A DNA stretch of 64,000 nt from Sphingomonas sp. Leaf407 (GCF_001425385.1 NZ_LMQO01000002.1:372001-436000), one strand, 5' to 3'. Positions 28,678-38,385 are shown, counted from the first letter of the stretch. Notes: a model not told the origin generated them from the sequence alone. Made by a program: numbers and translations.

Positions 28678-29021
28678 AGGTTGTTGTCCTAGCATGGTCT
28701 TTGGGGGCGGCAAGGGTCGGGGCGGGTGTGGCGATCGATTGGGTTCACGCGAAGGCGCGAAGGGCGCGAAGGGAGAAGAAGTTCTGGTTCACGCGGAGGC
28801 GCGGAGGCGCGGAGTAGAAAGTAGATTGGTTCGCGCAGAGGCGCAGAGGCGCGGAGAGAATGCTTTCGGGGCGGAGTTCGCCGCGTAGCGGCTGTCCGGT
28901 GGGAACGTCTCCCGATAGCGAGCGGGTCGCCCGGGGCAATACTTCCTCTGCGCCTCTGCGCCTCTGCGCGAACCAATCTACTTTACTTCTTCGCGCCCTT
29001 CGCGCCTTCGCGTGAAACCCC
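28678..29021. repeat. Nested inverted GAGGCGCA-type array
   Basis: A gene-free 344-base gap. Forward arms start at 28742 (GGTTCACGCGAAGGCGCGAA), 28786 (GGTTCACGCGGAGGCGCGG) and 28827 (GGTTCGCGCAGAGGCGCAGA). Mirror arms are at about 28945-28984 and 28988-29018. The inner pair is a perfect inverted repeat of about 33 bases (28818-28850 against 28951-28983) and the outer pair is nearly perfect over 30 bases, so the segment can fold into one nested cruciform. The core at 28871-28945 contains GCCGCGTAGCGGCT, also found in the core at 35482. Confidence 0.85.
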
Positions 29022-30284
29022 TTACCCGGCCCGACGCAGACGGACGACGAAGAAACCGTCCATGCCGCCGGCCTCGGCCAGCATGCCCGGCAGCGTGCGG
29101 ACATAGCCGCGTTCGTGCGGCATGACGCCTTCGGGCAGTTCGTCCACGCGCGCCGGTTCGACCGTGAAATCGCTGCGCTCGCTTAAGAAACGGTCGAGCT
29201 GCACTTCGCCTTCGGCCGGTTCGAGCGAGCAGGTGGCATAGACCAGCCGCCCGCCGGGCTTCACCCAGTCGGCGGCGCGGCCCAGCAGGCGCTTTTGCAG
29301 CGCCGCCGTCTCGGCGATCACCGAGGGGCGGACGCGGTGGAGGACGTCGGGGTGGCGGCGGAAGATGCCGGTCGCGCTGCACGGCGCGTCGAGCAGCACC
29401 GCGTCGGCCGGCTCGGCCGGTTTCCACACCAAAGCATCGCCGGTGACGATCTTCGCCGACAGGCCGGTGCGCGCCATATTCTCCTCCAGCCGCGCAAGCC
29501 GCGCTGCCGACGAATCGAGCGCGGTCACGTCCCATCCGGCGGCGGCGAGTTGCAGCGTCTTGCCGCCCGGCGCGGCGCACAGGTCGAGCGCGGTGCCCGG
29601 CCCCTGTCCCAGCAGCCGCGCGGGGATCGAGGCGGCAAGGTCCTGCACCCACCAGTCGCCCGCCGTATAGCCCGGCAGATCGGCGATCGGTCCGGCTTCG
29701 GCAAGGCGGCGGTGGCGCGGGGCGAGGGTGACGCCCTCGGGACCGCTATCGCCCTTGAGCGACAGGTCGAGCGGAGGTTGCTGGGCGATCGCCTGCGCGG
29801 CGGCGATGACCATGTCCTCGCCCCATGCCGTTACCCAGCGGGCATCCGTATCGGCGGGCAGGCTGGCGGCATCGGGCAGGCGGGCGTTGCCGCGCATCAG
29901 CGTGCCGAACACGCCGTGCACCAGCTTGCGCGGGCCGCCGTCGACCAGCGGCAGCACGGTGGCGATCGCGGCATGCGGCGGGGTGCCGAGCACCAGCGCC
30001 TGCCCCAATGCGATGCGCAGCGCGAACCGCGCCTTGGCATCGTCGGGCAGCGGGCGCTGCGTCGCGCTGTCGATCAGCGCGTCGAGATCAGGCAGGCGGC
30101 GCAGCACGGCGGCGGCAATCGCGTGGGCAAGCCCGCGATCCTCGCGCCGGTCGAGATCGCCGGTCGCCGAGGCGAGCGCGGCTTCGAGCGGCAGGCCGCG
30201 CCGTAGCACGGCATCGAGCAGGCGCAGCGCGGCGCGGCGGGCGGGAACGCCGGGCGCTTCGGGAGCGAGGCGGGGGCGGGCCAT
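29022..30284 (-). CDS. rsmB: 16S rRNA m5C967 methyltransferase RsmB
   Basis: RsmB methylates C967 of 16S rRNA. The 420-residue protein has an N-terminal NusB-like RNA-binding domain (about 15-140) and a C-terminal Rossmann methyltransferase domain. The SAM motif is DLCAAPGGKT (234-243). The catalytic cysteine pair is C302 in DAPCSATG and C352 in ATCSLEP, as in m5C RNA methyltransferases. The start at 30284 (MARPRLAPEAPG) gives a full-length NusB-like domain. The gene stands divergent from the DUF1674 gene, with 100 bases between starts, and is separated from rpe by the nested array. Confidence 0.95.
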   Translation of the reverse strand: MARPRLAPEAPGVPARRAALRLLDAVLRRGLPLEAALASATGDLDRREDRGLAHAIAAAVLRRLPDLDALIDSATQRPLPDDAKARFALRIALGQALVLGTPPHAAIATVLPLVDGGPRKLVHGVFGTLMRGNARLPDAASLPADTDARWVTAWGEDMVIAAAQAIAQQPPLDLSLKGDSGPEGVTLAPRHRRLAEAGPIADLPGYTAGDWWVQDLAASIPARLLGQGPGTALDLCAAPGGKTLQLAAAGWDVTALDSSAARLARLEENMARTGLSAKIVTGDALVWKPAEPADAVLLDAPCSATGIFRRHPDVLHRVRPSVIAETAALQKRLLGRAADWVKPGGRLVYATCSLEPAEGEVQLDRFLSERSDFTVEPARVDELPEGVMPHERGYVRTLPGMLAEAGGMDGFFVVRLRRAG

Positions 30285-30384
30285 GTCAGCGCGCCTCCGA
30301 ACGGGGCATGAAAAGATCGATCACTTGAATCCTGTCGCTGGTCCGCCGAGATCATGCTCGACGGAACCGGATAAGGACTCCCCT

Positions 30385-30552
30385 ATGGGCAACCGCCCCG
30401 CTCATGTGAAGCCGCCTGCGCATCTCTCCAAGTCGCCGCCGGTGCCCACCCCCGAACCGCTGCCGCCCAAAAACGACACCGACGATCCCTTGGGCCTCAG
30501 CCCGACGCGCTATGGCGACTGGACGCACAAGGGCATCGCGGTCGATTTTTAG
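30385..30552 (+). CDS. DUF1674 small protein (SDHAF4-like)
   Basis: A 55-residue protein ending in RYGDWTHKGIAVDF, the signature of the DUF1674 / succinate dehydrogenase assembly factor 4 family. In mitochondria SDHAF4 helps insert the flavoprotein subunit of complex II; for bacterial members this role is an inference. The N-terminal half is Pro-rich and disordered-looking. The ATG at 30385 has AAGGA about eight bases upstream. No sdh genes are nearby. Confidence 0.85.
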   Translation: MGNRPAHVKPPAHLSKSPPVPTPEPLPPKNDTDDPLGLSPTRYGDWTHKGIAVDF

Positions 30553-30576
30553 GGGGGGTGGCAAGACATCCTGCAC

Positions 30577-30675
30577 TCGTCATTCCCGCGAAGGCGGGAA
30601 TCCATACACGCCGGGGTCTCGGCTGGTTGCGCGACGGCAGCGTTTATGGACCCCCGCCTGCGCGGGGGTGACGAT
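30577..30675. repeat. REP-like palindrome pair
   Basis: TTCCCGCGAAGGCGGGAATCC and the mirror form CCCCCGCCTGCGCGGGGG stand about 60 bases apart in opposite orientation. The element is followed by about 130 bases without a recognisable feature up to the AsmA-family start at 30809. Confidence 0.75.
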
Positions 30676-30808
30676 GAAAGAAGGCGGTCGGTTGTCGGGT
30701 GCTTCCTTCGCTTTGGGGGAAGAGGTGTCGGGCGTACGCAACCTTCACCCCTGTCAGTAATTCCATTGCGCCCATGGAACGAACCGCCGGGTTCGGGCTT
30801 GTCGCTCC

Positions 30809-32635
30809 ATGGCTTCGCTTCCCCGATTCTGGCGGTATCTTCTGGGCGGTATCGCCGCCCTTCTGTTGCTCGTGCTGCTGGTGCTGGCCGCCTTTCCCTG
30901 GGGCGTGCTGCGCGACCGGGTGAGTGCGAAACTGGCCGAGCGGTTCGGGGCCGATGTGTCGATCGGGACGATCGAGCGCGTCCAGCCGCTGTCGTTCTCG
31001 CCGACACTGATCGTGCGTGACTTGCGCATCGCCCAGCCGAGCTGGGCCGGTCCCGGCGATCTGGTGCGGCTCCACCGGATCGACCTGCGCTTCCGCGTCC
31101 TGCCGCTGCTGCGCGGCAAGTTCGACCTGACCGCGCTGGCAATCGACGGCGGGCGGGTGGCGATGGTGCGCGCGAAGGACGGCACCAAGAACTGGGCGCC
31201 CGACAAGCGGGGCAAGGGCGGATCGGCGTCGGACATCACCAGCCTGACCGTGCGCGACCTCGTGATCGACTATCGCGACGCGGTGCAGAACCGGCAATTC
31301 GCGGTGACGGTCACGTCGAACGATCAGGGCTTCCGCGCGAGCGGGACCGGGGCGATCGACGATCGCCCGGTGCGGGTGTCGCTGACCGGCCCGGTCATCC
31401 GCAGCGACGGCGACTGGCCGTTCGTCGCGCGGGTCGACGGGCCGACGATCACCGTCGACGCCAAGGGGGTGATGGCCGCACCGCTCAACACGAAGCGGAT
31501 GACGGTCGAGCTGACCGCACGCGCCGACAATCTCAAGACGCTCGATGCGCTGATCGAGGCCGGGCTGTTCGGGACGCAGCCGGTGCGGTTGAGCGCGAAG
31601 GTGCGCCACGACGATCCGACATGGACGGTCGAGCGGCTGTCGGGGACGATCGGTGCGTCGCGGCTGTCCGATGCGCGGGCGAGCGTGACCAAGGATGGCG
31701 ACACGACGAAGATCGACGGCCGGCTGCGCTTCGCCTCGCTGGCGTTCGCCGATCTGGAAACCGACGAGGGGCGGGCGCGGGCGGCGGCGATCGAGGCGCG
31801 GATCGGGTCGCGCGTGGTGCCCGGCACGCGGATCAACCTTGCCAAGCTCGCCAATCTCGACGGGCGGCTGGCGGTGCATGTCGACCGGCTGCGCGAGGCG
31901 GATGCGGTGCGCGGCCTTGATGCGACGCTAGCGATCGCCGATCGGCGGCTGACCGTCGCGCCGCTGACGATCGCGCTGTCGCAGGGGAAGATCGCGGGAC
32001 AAGTGATCGTCGACCAGCGCGGGCGGCGCGTGCCGCGCGCGACCTTCGACCTGACGCTGTCCGATTCGCGCATCTCGACCTTTGCCGGGGGGGCGCCGGT
32101 CGACGCGCCGCTGCGCGCGCGGCTGAAGCTGGTCGGCAGCGGCGATACGGTGCGCGCGGCGATCGGCCGGGCGGACGGCACGATCGGTTTCGCCGCCAGC
32201 AATGGCACGCTGCCCGCCAAGCTGGCCTCGCTGCTCGGTGCCGATGTAGCGCGCGGGGTGACGACCGATGACGATGCGCAGGCGCGGCTGCGCTGCCTCG
32301 CGCTGCGGCTCGACGTGACCAACGGGATCGGCCGGGTCGATCCGCTGGTGATCGACACGTCGCGTGCGCAGACGCGAGGGCAGGGCCGAGTGAACCTTGC
32401 CGACGAGACGCTGTCGCTGTCGCTGACCGGCGCACCGAAACAGGCGACGCTGTTGCGGCTCGACCGGCCGGTCATGGTGACGGGGCGGCTGCAATCGCCG
32501 CAAGTTGCGATCCCGCCGGGCACCAAGAGCGTCGGCGGCGTCCTCAGGATGCTGGGCAAGGCGATCGGCGGGCGGCAGGACCCGCTGGCCAGTGACGCGA
32601 ACTGCGGCGCATTGATCGCGCGGGCGATGCGGTAG
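30809..32635 (+). CDS. AsmA-family protein
   Basis: A 608-residue AsmA/YhdP-type protein. A single N-terminal membrane anchor (about residues 9-31) is followed by the conserved WGVLRDRVSAKLAERFG stretch, the chorein-like start of these bridge-shaped lipid-transfer proteins. The rest is a long beta-rich periplasmic domain, with the AsmA C-terminal region near FDLTLSDSRISTFA and the TRGQGRVNLADETLSLSLTG stretch. AsmA relatives are thought to move phospholipids between the membranes. No operon partner is evident on either side. Confidence 0.9.
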   Translation: MASLPRFWRYLLGGIAALLLLVLLVLAAFPWGVLRDRVSAKLAERFGADVSIGTIERVQPLSFSPTLIVRDLRIAQPSWAGPGDLVRLHRIDLRFRVLPLLRGKFDLTALAIDGGRVAMVRAKDGTKNWAPDKRGKGGSASDITSLTVRDLVIDYRDAVQNRQFAVTVTSNDQGFRASGTGAIDDRPVRVSLTGPVIRSDGDWPFVARVDGPTITVDAKGVMAAPLNTKRMTVELTARADNLKTLDALIEAGLFGTQPVRLSAKVRHDDPTWTVERLSGTIGASRLSDARASVTKDGDTTKIDGRLRFASLAFADLETDEGRARAAAIEARIGSRVVPGTRINLAKLANLDGRLAVHVDRLREADAVRGLDATLAIADRRLTVAPLTIALSQGKIAGQVIVDQRGRRVPRATFDLTLSDSRISTFAGGAPVDAPLRARLKLVGSGDTVRAAIGRADGTIGFAASNGTLPAKLASLLGADVARGVTTDDDAQARLRCLALRLDVTNGIGRVDPLVIDTSRAQTRGQGRVNLADETLSLSLTGAPKQATLLRLDRPVMVTGRLQSPQVAIPPGTKSVGGVLRMLGKAIGGRQDPLASDANCGALIARAMR

Positions 32636-32684
32636 GCCGGATCGACATTCAACTTTGGCAGGGGAAATTTGCCGTCGAACCCCG

Positions 32685-32777
32685 CGTCATCCCCGCGCAG
32701 GCGGGGATCCATATACGCCGACGCCGGTGATAGCATCGCGCCCGTTGCGTCTATGGGTTCCCGCCTGCGCGTGAACG
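32685..32777. repeat. REP-like palindrome pair
   Basis: TCCCCGCGCAGGCGGGGATCC and a mirror copy TTCCCGCCTGCGCGTGAA stand about 50 bases apart between the AsmA-family gene and the SRPBCC gene. It belongs to the same family as the elements at 30577 and 42205; the second arm is degraded. Confidence 0.7.
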
Positions 32778-32878
32778 ACGAAACGCGGTGGCATTGGCTG
32801 AAGGTCGATCTGTCTTGGGGTTTGATCGGCGCGCGGGAATGCGGCAGCATGGTGCCGATCCTGTCGGGAGCGATGACG

Positions 32879-33349
32879 ATGACCGATTTCCCCGCCGAGC
32901 GCGAACTGGTGCTCGACCGGCTGCTACAGGCCCCGCGCGAGGCCATCTTACGCTGCTGGACCGAGGCGCATCTGCTGCGGCGCTGGTTTGTGCCCGCGCC
33001 ATGGACGATCGCCGACGCGGTGGTCGATCCGCGACCGGGCGGGGCGTTCGACGTGACGATGCGCAGCCCCGAGGGGGCGGACATGCCGCATCACGGCGTC
33101 TTTCTGGACGTGGTGGCGAACGAGCGGATCGTGACGACCGATGCGTTCACCGCCGGCTTCGTGCCGCGCGACGGCGCGCCGTTCATGGTCGCGACGATGA
33201 CCTTCGCCGACGAGGATGGCGGCACCCGCTATATCGCCCGCGCCCGCCACTGGACCGCCGAGACGCGCGATCAGCATGCGGCGATGGGGTTCGAGCCGGG
33301 CTGGAACCAGTGCGCCGACCAGTTGGAGGCGCTGGCGGCGAGTTTGTGA
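32879..33349 (+). CDS. SRPBCC / AHSA1-family protein
   Basis: A 156-residue protein of the AHSA1 (activator of Hsp90 ATPase homologue 1-like) branch of the SRPBCC ligand-binding fold. Typical features are the opening ELVLDRLLQAPREAILRCWT, the WFVPAPWT stretch, GGAFDVTMRSPEG and the closing helix MGFEPGWNQCADQLEALA. These proteins have a hydrophobic pocket but mostly unknown ligands. The ATG at 32879 is preferred over 32873 because GGGAG lies eight bases upstream. Its stop abuts the stop of the convergent gpsA gene. Confidence 0.87.
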   Translation: MTDFPAERELVLDRLLQAPREAILRCWTEAHLLRRWFVPAPWTIADAVVDPRPGGAFDVTMRSPEGADMPHHGVFLDVVANERIVTTDAFTAGFVPRDGAPFMVATMTFADEDGGTRYIARARHWTAETRDQHAAMGFEPGWNQCADQLEALAASL

Positions 33350-34324
33350 TTACCGTCCCTCGGGTTTCAGCGGGCGGCTGAGAAGCGCTTCGATCACTCG
33401 GCCGACCGGGGTGCCGGCCAGCAGCGCGCCGACCGCCTGCGTCACCGGCATGTCGATCCGCGCGTCGGCGGCGGCCTGTGCCAGCACCGGCGCGGTGAAC
33501 GCGCCTTCGGCCACGGTGCGGCGATCGGACAGCAGGTCGGTGGCGGCGCGGCCCTGCCCCAGCCCCACACCCAGCGAATAGTTGCGCGAGGCGGTCGACG
33601 AACAGGTCAGCACCAGATCGCCCAAGCCCGACAGGCCGGCGAGCGTCTCCGCCCGCGCGCCGCGCGCCATGCCGAAGCGGGTCATCTCGGCGAAGCCGCG
33701 CGCGATCACCGACGCGCGGGCGTTCTGCCCCAGCCCCGCGCCCTCCACCACGCCGCAGGCGATGGCGAGGACGTTCTTGACCGCGCCGCCGATCTCCGCG
33801 CCGATCACGTCGTCGCTGGCATAGGGGCGGAACCCCGGCGCGGCGAGGCGCGCGGCAAGGCGATCACGCAAGACCGGATCGGCGCAGGCGAGGGTGACGG
33901 CGGTCGGCTTGGCGCGGGCGACCTCGTGCGCGAAGGTGGGGCCGGAGAGGACCGCGACCGGGGCGTTCGGGTGGACGGCGCGGGCAACCTCGCCGACCAG
34001 CAGCTTGCTGCCCGCCTCGATCCCCTTGGCGCACAGCACCAGTGCGCGGGTGCCGACGTCGATTTGAGAGAGGACCGCGCGGACGTGCTGCGCCGGGCAG
34101 ACGACCAGCAACGCATCGGCGTCGCCCAGCGCCGCGCTGTCGGTCGTCGCGTGAATCGCGGGGGAAAGCGGGATACCGGGCAGGTAGAGCGGGTTCTCGC
34201 GCGCGGTGTTGATCGTGTCGGCCAGCGCGCCGTCGCGGACCCACAGGGTCACGTCGCCACCGCGCGCCGCGACCTGCGCCAGCGCGGTGCCCCACGCCCC
34301 GCCGCCGATGACGCCGATCCTCAT
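33350..34324 (-). CDS. gpsA: Glycerol-3-phosphate dehydrogenase [NAD(P)+]
   Basis: GpsA reduces dihydroxyacetone phosphate to sn-glycerol 3-phosphate for phospholipid synthesis. The 324-residue protein begins with the Rossmann motif [14 protein letters not shown] (about 3-16) and has [12 protein letters not shown], the catalytic-domain block [18 protein letters not shown] with its lysine, and [16 protein letters not shown]. The start overlaps the tsaD stop by four bases (ATGA), so tsaD and gpsA are co-transcribed. Confidence 0.97.
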   Translation of the reverse strand: MRIGVIGGGAWGTALAQVAARGGDVTLWVRDGALADTINTARENPLYLPGIPLSPAIHATTDSAALGDADALLVVCPAQHVRAVLSQIDVGTRALVLCAKGIEAGSKLLVGEVARAVHPNAPVAVLSGPTFAHEVARAKPTAVTLACADPVLRDRLAARLAAPGFRPYASDDVIGAEIGGAVKNVLAIACGVVEGAGLGQNARASVIARGFAEMTRFGMARGARAETLAGLSGLGDLVLTCSSTASRNYSLGVGLGQGRAATDLLSDRRTVAEGAFTAPVLAQAAADARIDMPVTQAVGALLAGTPVGRVIEALLSRPLKPEGR

Positions 34325-35361
34325 GCCTTCACTCCCGCACCGCGCACCTTTTCCGCACTCGGGTCGAGCGGCCAGCGCGGGCGGGCGGCGACGTCGAGCG
34401 GATCGCTGTGCCCGGCCATGAACCGTTCGGCCCCGGCCCATGCGATCATCGCGCCATTGTCGGTACACAGCCATAACGGCGGGGCGACGAAGCGCAGGCC
34501 GTGCGTGGTGGCGAGCGCCTCCAGCGCGCCGCGCACGCCGCGATTGGCGGCGACCCCGCCCGCCACCACCAAAGCCTCGACTGGGCCGGCCAGCGCCAGC
34601 GCCAGTCTGGTGCGGTCGACGAGGCAGTCGATCACCGCCTGGCTGAACGAGGCGGCGATGTCCGGCACGCTGTAGCGGCCCGATTCATGCGCGCGCAGCA
34701 CCGCGCTTTTGAGGCCGGCGAACGAGAAATGCGGATCGGGCGTGCCGGTCAGCGGGCGGGGCAGCGGCACCGCGCGCGGATCGCCCTGCGCCGCCGCCGC
34801 CTCGACGCGCGGGCCGCCGGGGTAGCCGAGGCCGAGGACCTTGGCGGTCTTGTCGAACGCCTCGCCCGCCGCGTCGTCGATGGTCGTGCCGAGCCGGCGA
34901 TAGGTGCCGACCCCGTCGACGCGCAGCAACTGGCAATGTCCGCCCGACACCAGCAGCAGCAGGTACGGAAAGGCGAGGTCGGGATCGGTCAGGCGCGGCG
35001 ACAGCGCATGCCCCTCCAGATGATTGACCGCGACCAGCGGCTTGCCCGCCGCCAGCGCCAGCGCCTTGGCGGTGACGAGGCCGACCATCACCCCACCGAT
35101 CAGGCCGGGGCCGGCGGTGGCGGCGATCGCGTCGACCTGCGCCAGCGTGACGTTCGCGTCGGCGAGCGCGCCTTCGACCAGCGCGGGCAGGATCTCAACA
35201 TGGGCGCGCGCCGCGATCTCGGGCACGACGCCGCCATAGGGGGCGTGGGCGGCTTCCTGTCCGGCGAGGCGGTGCGACAGGATGGTACGGTCGCCACGCA
35301 CGATCGCGACGGCGGTCTCGTCGCAACTGGATTCGATGCCGAGGATGAGGGGATAGGGCAT
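34321..35361 (-). CDS. tsaD: tRNA t6A37 threonylcarbamoyltransferase TsaD
   Basis: TsaD transfers the threonylcarbamoyl group to A37 of ANN-decoding tRNAs. The 346-residue ASKHA-fold protein begins [17 protein letters not shown], keeps the iron-binding histidines H114 and H118 (VNHLEGHAL) and the ATP-binding [12 protein letters not shown] and GVAANRGVR blocks. The ATG at 35361 is the family start. It heads the tsaD-gpsA pair and is divergent from hemC across a 498-base repeat region. That pairing of tsaD and hemC is common in alphaproteobacteria. Confidence 0.97.
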   Translation of the reverse strand: MPYPLILGIESSCDETAVAIVRGDRTILSHRLAGQEAAHAPYGGVVPEIAARAHVEILPALVEGALADANVTLAQVDAIAATAGPGLIGGVMVGLVTAKALALAAGKPLVAVNHLEGHALSPRLTDPDLAFPYLLLLVSGGHCQLLRVDGVGTYRRLGTTIDDAAGEAFDKTAKVLGLGYPGGPRVEAAAAQGDPRAVPLPRPLTGTPDPHFSFAGLKSAVLRAHESGRYSVPDIAASFSQAVIDCLVDRTRLALALAGPVEALVVAGGVAANRGVRGALEALATTHGLRFVAPPLWLCTDNGAMIAWAGAERFMAGHSDPLDVAARPRWPLDPSAEKVRGAGVKA

Positions 35362-35859
35362 TTTTGCTGCTCTAGCGTGGTTTGGAGGCGGGGGCGATAT
35401 TTGGTTCACGCGACGGGCGCGAAGAAGGGCGGTTCACGCGAAGGCGCGGAGACGCGGAGGGGTTGCGTTCGGGACTGGCCTTGCCGCGTAGCGGCTATCG
35501 TCGTTCGTCTGCCGGAGGCGACCGGTTTACCCGGAACGCAACATTCTCCGCGCCTCTGCGCCTCTGCGCCTCTGCGCGAAAATTCCTTCCCTTTTTCTCC
35601 GTCTGCCAGAAAGCAGGAAGAAGTGATTTTCGCGCAGAGGCGCAGAGGCGCAGAGGCGCGGAGGGGGTCGCGTTCGGGGCGGGGCTTGCCCCGTCGTCCG
35701 CTGGCGTTGTCGTCTCCCGGTCGCGGGCGGCTGGCCCGGATCGCAACTCCCTCCGCGTCTCCGCGCCTCCGCGTGAACCAACCCCTTCGCGTCCTTCGCG
35801 CCTTCGCGTGAACCCATCCGCCTTGCCCAACACGCCAACGATGCGTAGCGAGCAACGCC
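35362..35859. repeat. Double nested inverted GAGGCGCA-type array between tsaD and hemC
   Basis: No gene is seen in these 498 bases. Forward arms begin at 35402, 35431 and 35629; mirror arms lie at about 35547-35581, 35749-35779 and 35784-35813. Cores at 35461-35546 and 35665-35748 each begin with GCGTTCGGG and end with CCCGG and CGCAAC or a close variant, forming inner hairpins. This makes two cruciform-type units, the outer arms of which (GGTTCACGCGA... and ...TTCGCGTGAACC) could also pair with each other. The promoters of both tsaD and hemC must lie at its edges. Confidence 0.85.
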
Positions 35860-36771
35860 ATGATGTTCAGACTGGGCACGCGCGGATCGCCGCTGGCGCT
35901 GGTACAGGCCCATGCCACGCGCGCGGCGCTGGCGGCGGCGCATGGGGTGGACCCGGGCGAAATCGAGATCGTGCCGATCCGCACCACCGGCGACCGGGTG
36001 CAGGACCGCGCGCTGGCCGAAATCGGCGGCAAGGCGCTGTGGACCAAGGAACTCGACCGGGCGCTGTGTGGCGGAGAGATCGACGCGGCGGTCCATTCGA
36101 TGAAGGATGTCGAGACGATCCGCCCGACCGAGATCCGCATCGCCGCGATGCTGCCGCGCGCCGACGTGCGCGACCGGCTGGTCGGGATCGCGAGCTTGGC
36201 CGATCTGCCGCCGAACGGCGTGGTCGGCACCAGTAGTCCGCGCCGCGCGGCGCAGGTGCTGCGCCACCGCCCCGATGCGCGGATCGTGCTGTTTCGCGGC
36301 AATGTCGACACGCGCCTCGCCAAGCTGGCGGCGGGCGAGGTCGATGCGACGCTGCTCGCCGCCGCCGGGCTCGAACGGCTGGGGCGGCACGCCGTCGGCC
36401 ATGCCGTGCCGGTCGACACGCTGCTGCCCGCCCCGTCCCAGGGCGCGGTCGGGATCGAGGTGCGCGCCGAGGATGCCGCCGCGCTCGCTTTCGTCGCGGC
36501 GATCGATGACCTGCCGACGCATCAGGCGGTGCGTGCCGAGCGCGGGTTCCTGGCAGCGCTGGGCGCCGATTGCCATTCGCCGGTCGGCGCGCTGGCGCGG
36601 ATCGAGGGCGACGTGCTCACGCTGACCGCGCAATTGCTGGCGCAGGACGGCAGCGCGCATGTCACCGGCAGCACGAGCGGCGCGATCGACGACATCGACC
36701 TGCCGCGCGCCCTTGCCGAACGGCTGCTCGACGAAGCGCCCGAAAGCGTCGCGCGGCTGTTCGCGCGGTGA
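35860..36771 (+). CDS. hemC: Hydroxymethylbilane synthase (porphobilinogen deaminase)
   Basis: HemC joins four porphobilinogens into hydroxymethylbilane. The 303-residue protein opens FRLGTRGSPLALVQA, has the catalytic aspartate D83 in HSMKDVE, RGNVDTRL at about 146-153, and the cysteine that carries the dipyrromethane cofactor, C238 in LGADCHSPVG. The stop overlaps the hemD start by four bases (GTGA). It is the first gene of a plus-strand hemC-hemD-Mic60-like series. Confidence 0.97.
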   Translation: MMFRLGTRGSPLALVQAHATRAALAAAHGVDPGEIEIVPIRTTGDRVQDRALAEIGGKALWTKELDRALCGGEIDAAVHSMKDVETIRPTEIRIAAMLPRADVRDRLVGIASLADLPPNGVVGTSSPRRAAQVLRHRPDARIVLFRGNVDTRLAKLAAGEVDATLLAAAGLERLGRHAVGHAVPVDTLLPAPSQGAVGIEVRAEDAAALAFVAAIDDLPTHQAVRAERGFLAALGADCHSPVGALARIEGDVLTLTAQLLAQDGSAHVTGSTSGAIDDIDLPRALAERLLDEAPESVARLFAR

Positions 36772-37424
36772 GCGTGCCGTTGGCGGTGCTGCGCCCCGAA
36801 CCGGGCAATGCGGCGACCGTCGCGGCGATCCGGGCGCTGGGGGGGGAGGCGATCGCGCTGCCGTTGTTCGCTGTCGTGCCGCTGGCGTGGGAACTGCCGG
36901 CGGACGGCCACGACGCGCTGGTCCTGACCAGCGCCAATGCGGTGCGCCATGCCGGGGCGGGGCTGGCCGCGCTCGCGCATCTGCCGGTCCATGCGGTCGG
37001 TGCAGCGACCGCGCGGGCGGCGCGCGACGCGGGATTGCGCGTGGTCGCGACCGGGGCGGGCGATGGTCGCACGCTGCTCGATGCGGCGGGCGCGGCGGGG
37101 GTGCGGCGCGCGCTGCTGCTGACCGCGCGCGACCGGGCGGTGGCGGCGCATGGCGTGGTGGCGACGATCCGCGCGGTCTATGCCGCCGTGCCCACCGAAC
37201 CGGTTGGGATGGATCGGCTGGCGGGCAGCGTGGCGCTGGTCCATTCGCCGCGCGCGGCGGTGCGGCTGGCGGCGCTGGTGGCGGATCGCGGCACCACCGC
37301 GGTCGCGGCGATCTCACCGGCGGCGGCGGCGATGCTCGGCAACGGCTGGCGCGCGGTCGCGGTGGCCGCCATGCCGAGCGATCCGGCGGTGATCGCCGCC
37401 GGCCTTGCGCTTGCCGGTGATTGA
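36768..37424 (+). CDS. hemD: Uroporphyrinogen-III synthase
   Basis: HemD closes and inverts the last ring of hydroxymethylbilane. The family is poorly conserved; this 218-residue protein is recognised from its place after hemC, the opening LAVLRPEPGNAATVAAIRALGG, the central VLTSANAVRHAG, and the late VHSPRAAVRLA and AAISPAAAAML stretches. The GTG at 36768 overlaps the hemC stop (GTGA). It is rich in alanine, as usual for these genomes. Confidence 0.9.
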   Translation: MSVPLAVLRPEPGNAATVAAIRALGGEAIALPLFAVVPLAWELPADGHDALVLTSANAVRHAGAGLAALAHLPVHAVGAATARAARDAGLRVVATGAGDGRTLLDAAGAAGVRRALLLTARDRAVAAHGVVATIRAVYAAVPTEPVGMDRLAGSVALVHSPRAAVRLAALVADRGTTAVAAISPAAAAMLGNGWRAVAVAAMPSDPAVIAAGLALAGD

Positions 37425-37455
37425 CCCGGTCGGCGCGCACGGGGATAAGGCGCGC

Positions 37456-38385
37456 ATGACCAGCGACGACGCGCCTTTCATGGCGGCAAACGGCCCGACC
37501 CGGCGGGCGAAGGGCGGGCGATGGATGGCGGCGGCATGCGTCGCCTTCCTGATCGGAATCGGCGCGACGCTGGCGGTGCTCTATTATGTCGCCCCGCGCC
37601 TCGGCTGGACGCTGCGTGCCGCGACCACGACGCCGGTCGCCCAGCCGACCCCGGCGGCGAGCGCCGCGCCGGTTGCCGCCGCCTTGCCGAACCTCGCTGC
37701 GCTGTCGGCGCGCGAGGCGACGCTGTCGGCACAGGTGGCTGAGCTGGAGACGCGGATCGCCGCGATCGACACCGGCGCGCGATCGGCGGCGGGCTTCGCC
37801 GCGCGTGCAGAGAATATGATGATCGTGATCGCCGCGCGCCGCGCGCTCGATCGCGGGTTGCCGCTCGGCTATCTCGAAAACCAGTTGCGGGTGCGCTTCG
37901 GCGCGGCGCGGGGCGATGCGGTGCGTACCATCCTCGCCGCCGCACGCCAGCCGGTGACGCTCGACGATCTGCGCAGCGGGCTCGATTCCTCGGCCAACCA
38001 GTTGCTGGCCGGTCCCGCCGATCAGAACTGGTGGCAGTCGCTGCGGCGCGAGGCGGGGCAGTTGATCGTGATCCGCCAGGGGCCGACGCCGAGCAGCCGC
38101 CCGTCCGACCGGCTGGAGCGGGCGCGCCGCCGGCTCGACACCGGCCGCGTCGAACTGGCGATCGGTGAGGTCGAGCGGATGCCGGGCGGGGCCAGCGCCA
38201 CCGACTGGAACGCCGCGGCCAAACGCTATGTCGATGCGCGCAAGGCGCTGATCGAGCTGGAGGCGCTGGCGCTCGACACGCCGTTGCCGCAGGTGGCCCC
38301 GGCCCCGGTGGCGCAGATCGCGCCACCACCCGTCCCGCTCCCGACCCCGTCGGCGACGCCCGACCCGCTCGCCCCCACGCTGTAA
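37456..38385 (+). CDS. Mic60/mitofilin-like membrane protein
   Basis: A 309-residue protein with one N-terminal membrane segment (about 23-45), an Ala/Pro-rich linker, a coiled-coil-like stretch (about 75-100, [21 protein letters not shown]) and a helical C-terminal domain with the mitofilin-like blocks [15 protein letters not shown] and [21 protein letters not shown]. Alphaproteobacterial Mic60 homologues, bacterial relatives of the mitochondrial cristae protein, are often coded right after hemD, as here. The ATG at 37456 was chosen because it gives a short cytoplasmic tail before the membrane segment. The Pro-rich tail after about residue 280 looks disordered. Confidence 0.85.
   Translation: MTSDDAPFMAANGPTRRAKGGRWMAAACVAFLIGIGATLAVLYYVAPRLGWTLRAATTTPVAQPTPAASAAPVAAALPNLAALSAREATLSAQVAELETRIAAIDTGARSAAGFAARAENMMIVIAARRALDRGLPLGYLENQLRVRFGAARGDAVRTILAAARQPVTLDDLRSGLDSSANQLLAGPADQNWWQSLRREAGQLIVIRQGPTPSSRPSDRLERARRRLDTGRVELAIGEVERMPGGASATDWNAAAKRYVDARKALIELEALALDTPLPQVAPAPVAQIAPPPVPLPTPSATPDPLAPTL

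Noticed and set aside
35395..35820. Possible CRISPR array
   Set aside because: The repeated unit is 8 bases with no unique spacers, and the arms are inverted, not direct; no cas gene is present.
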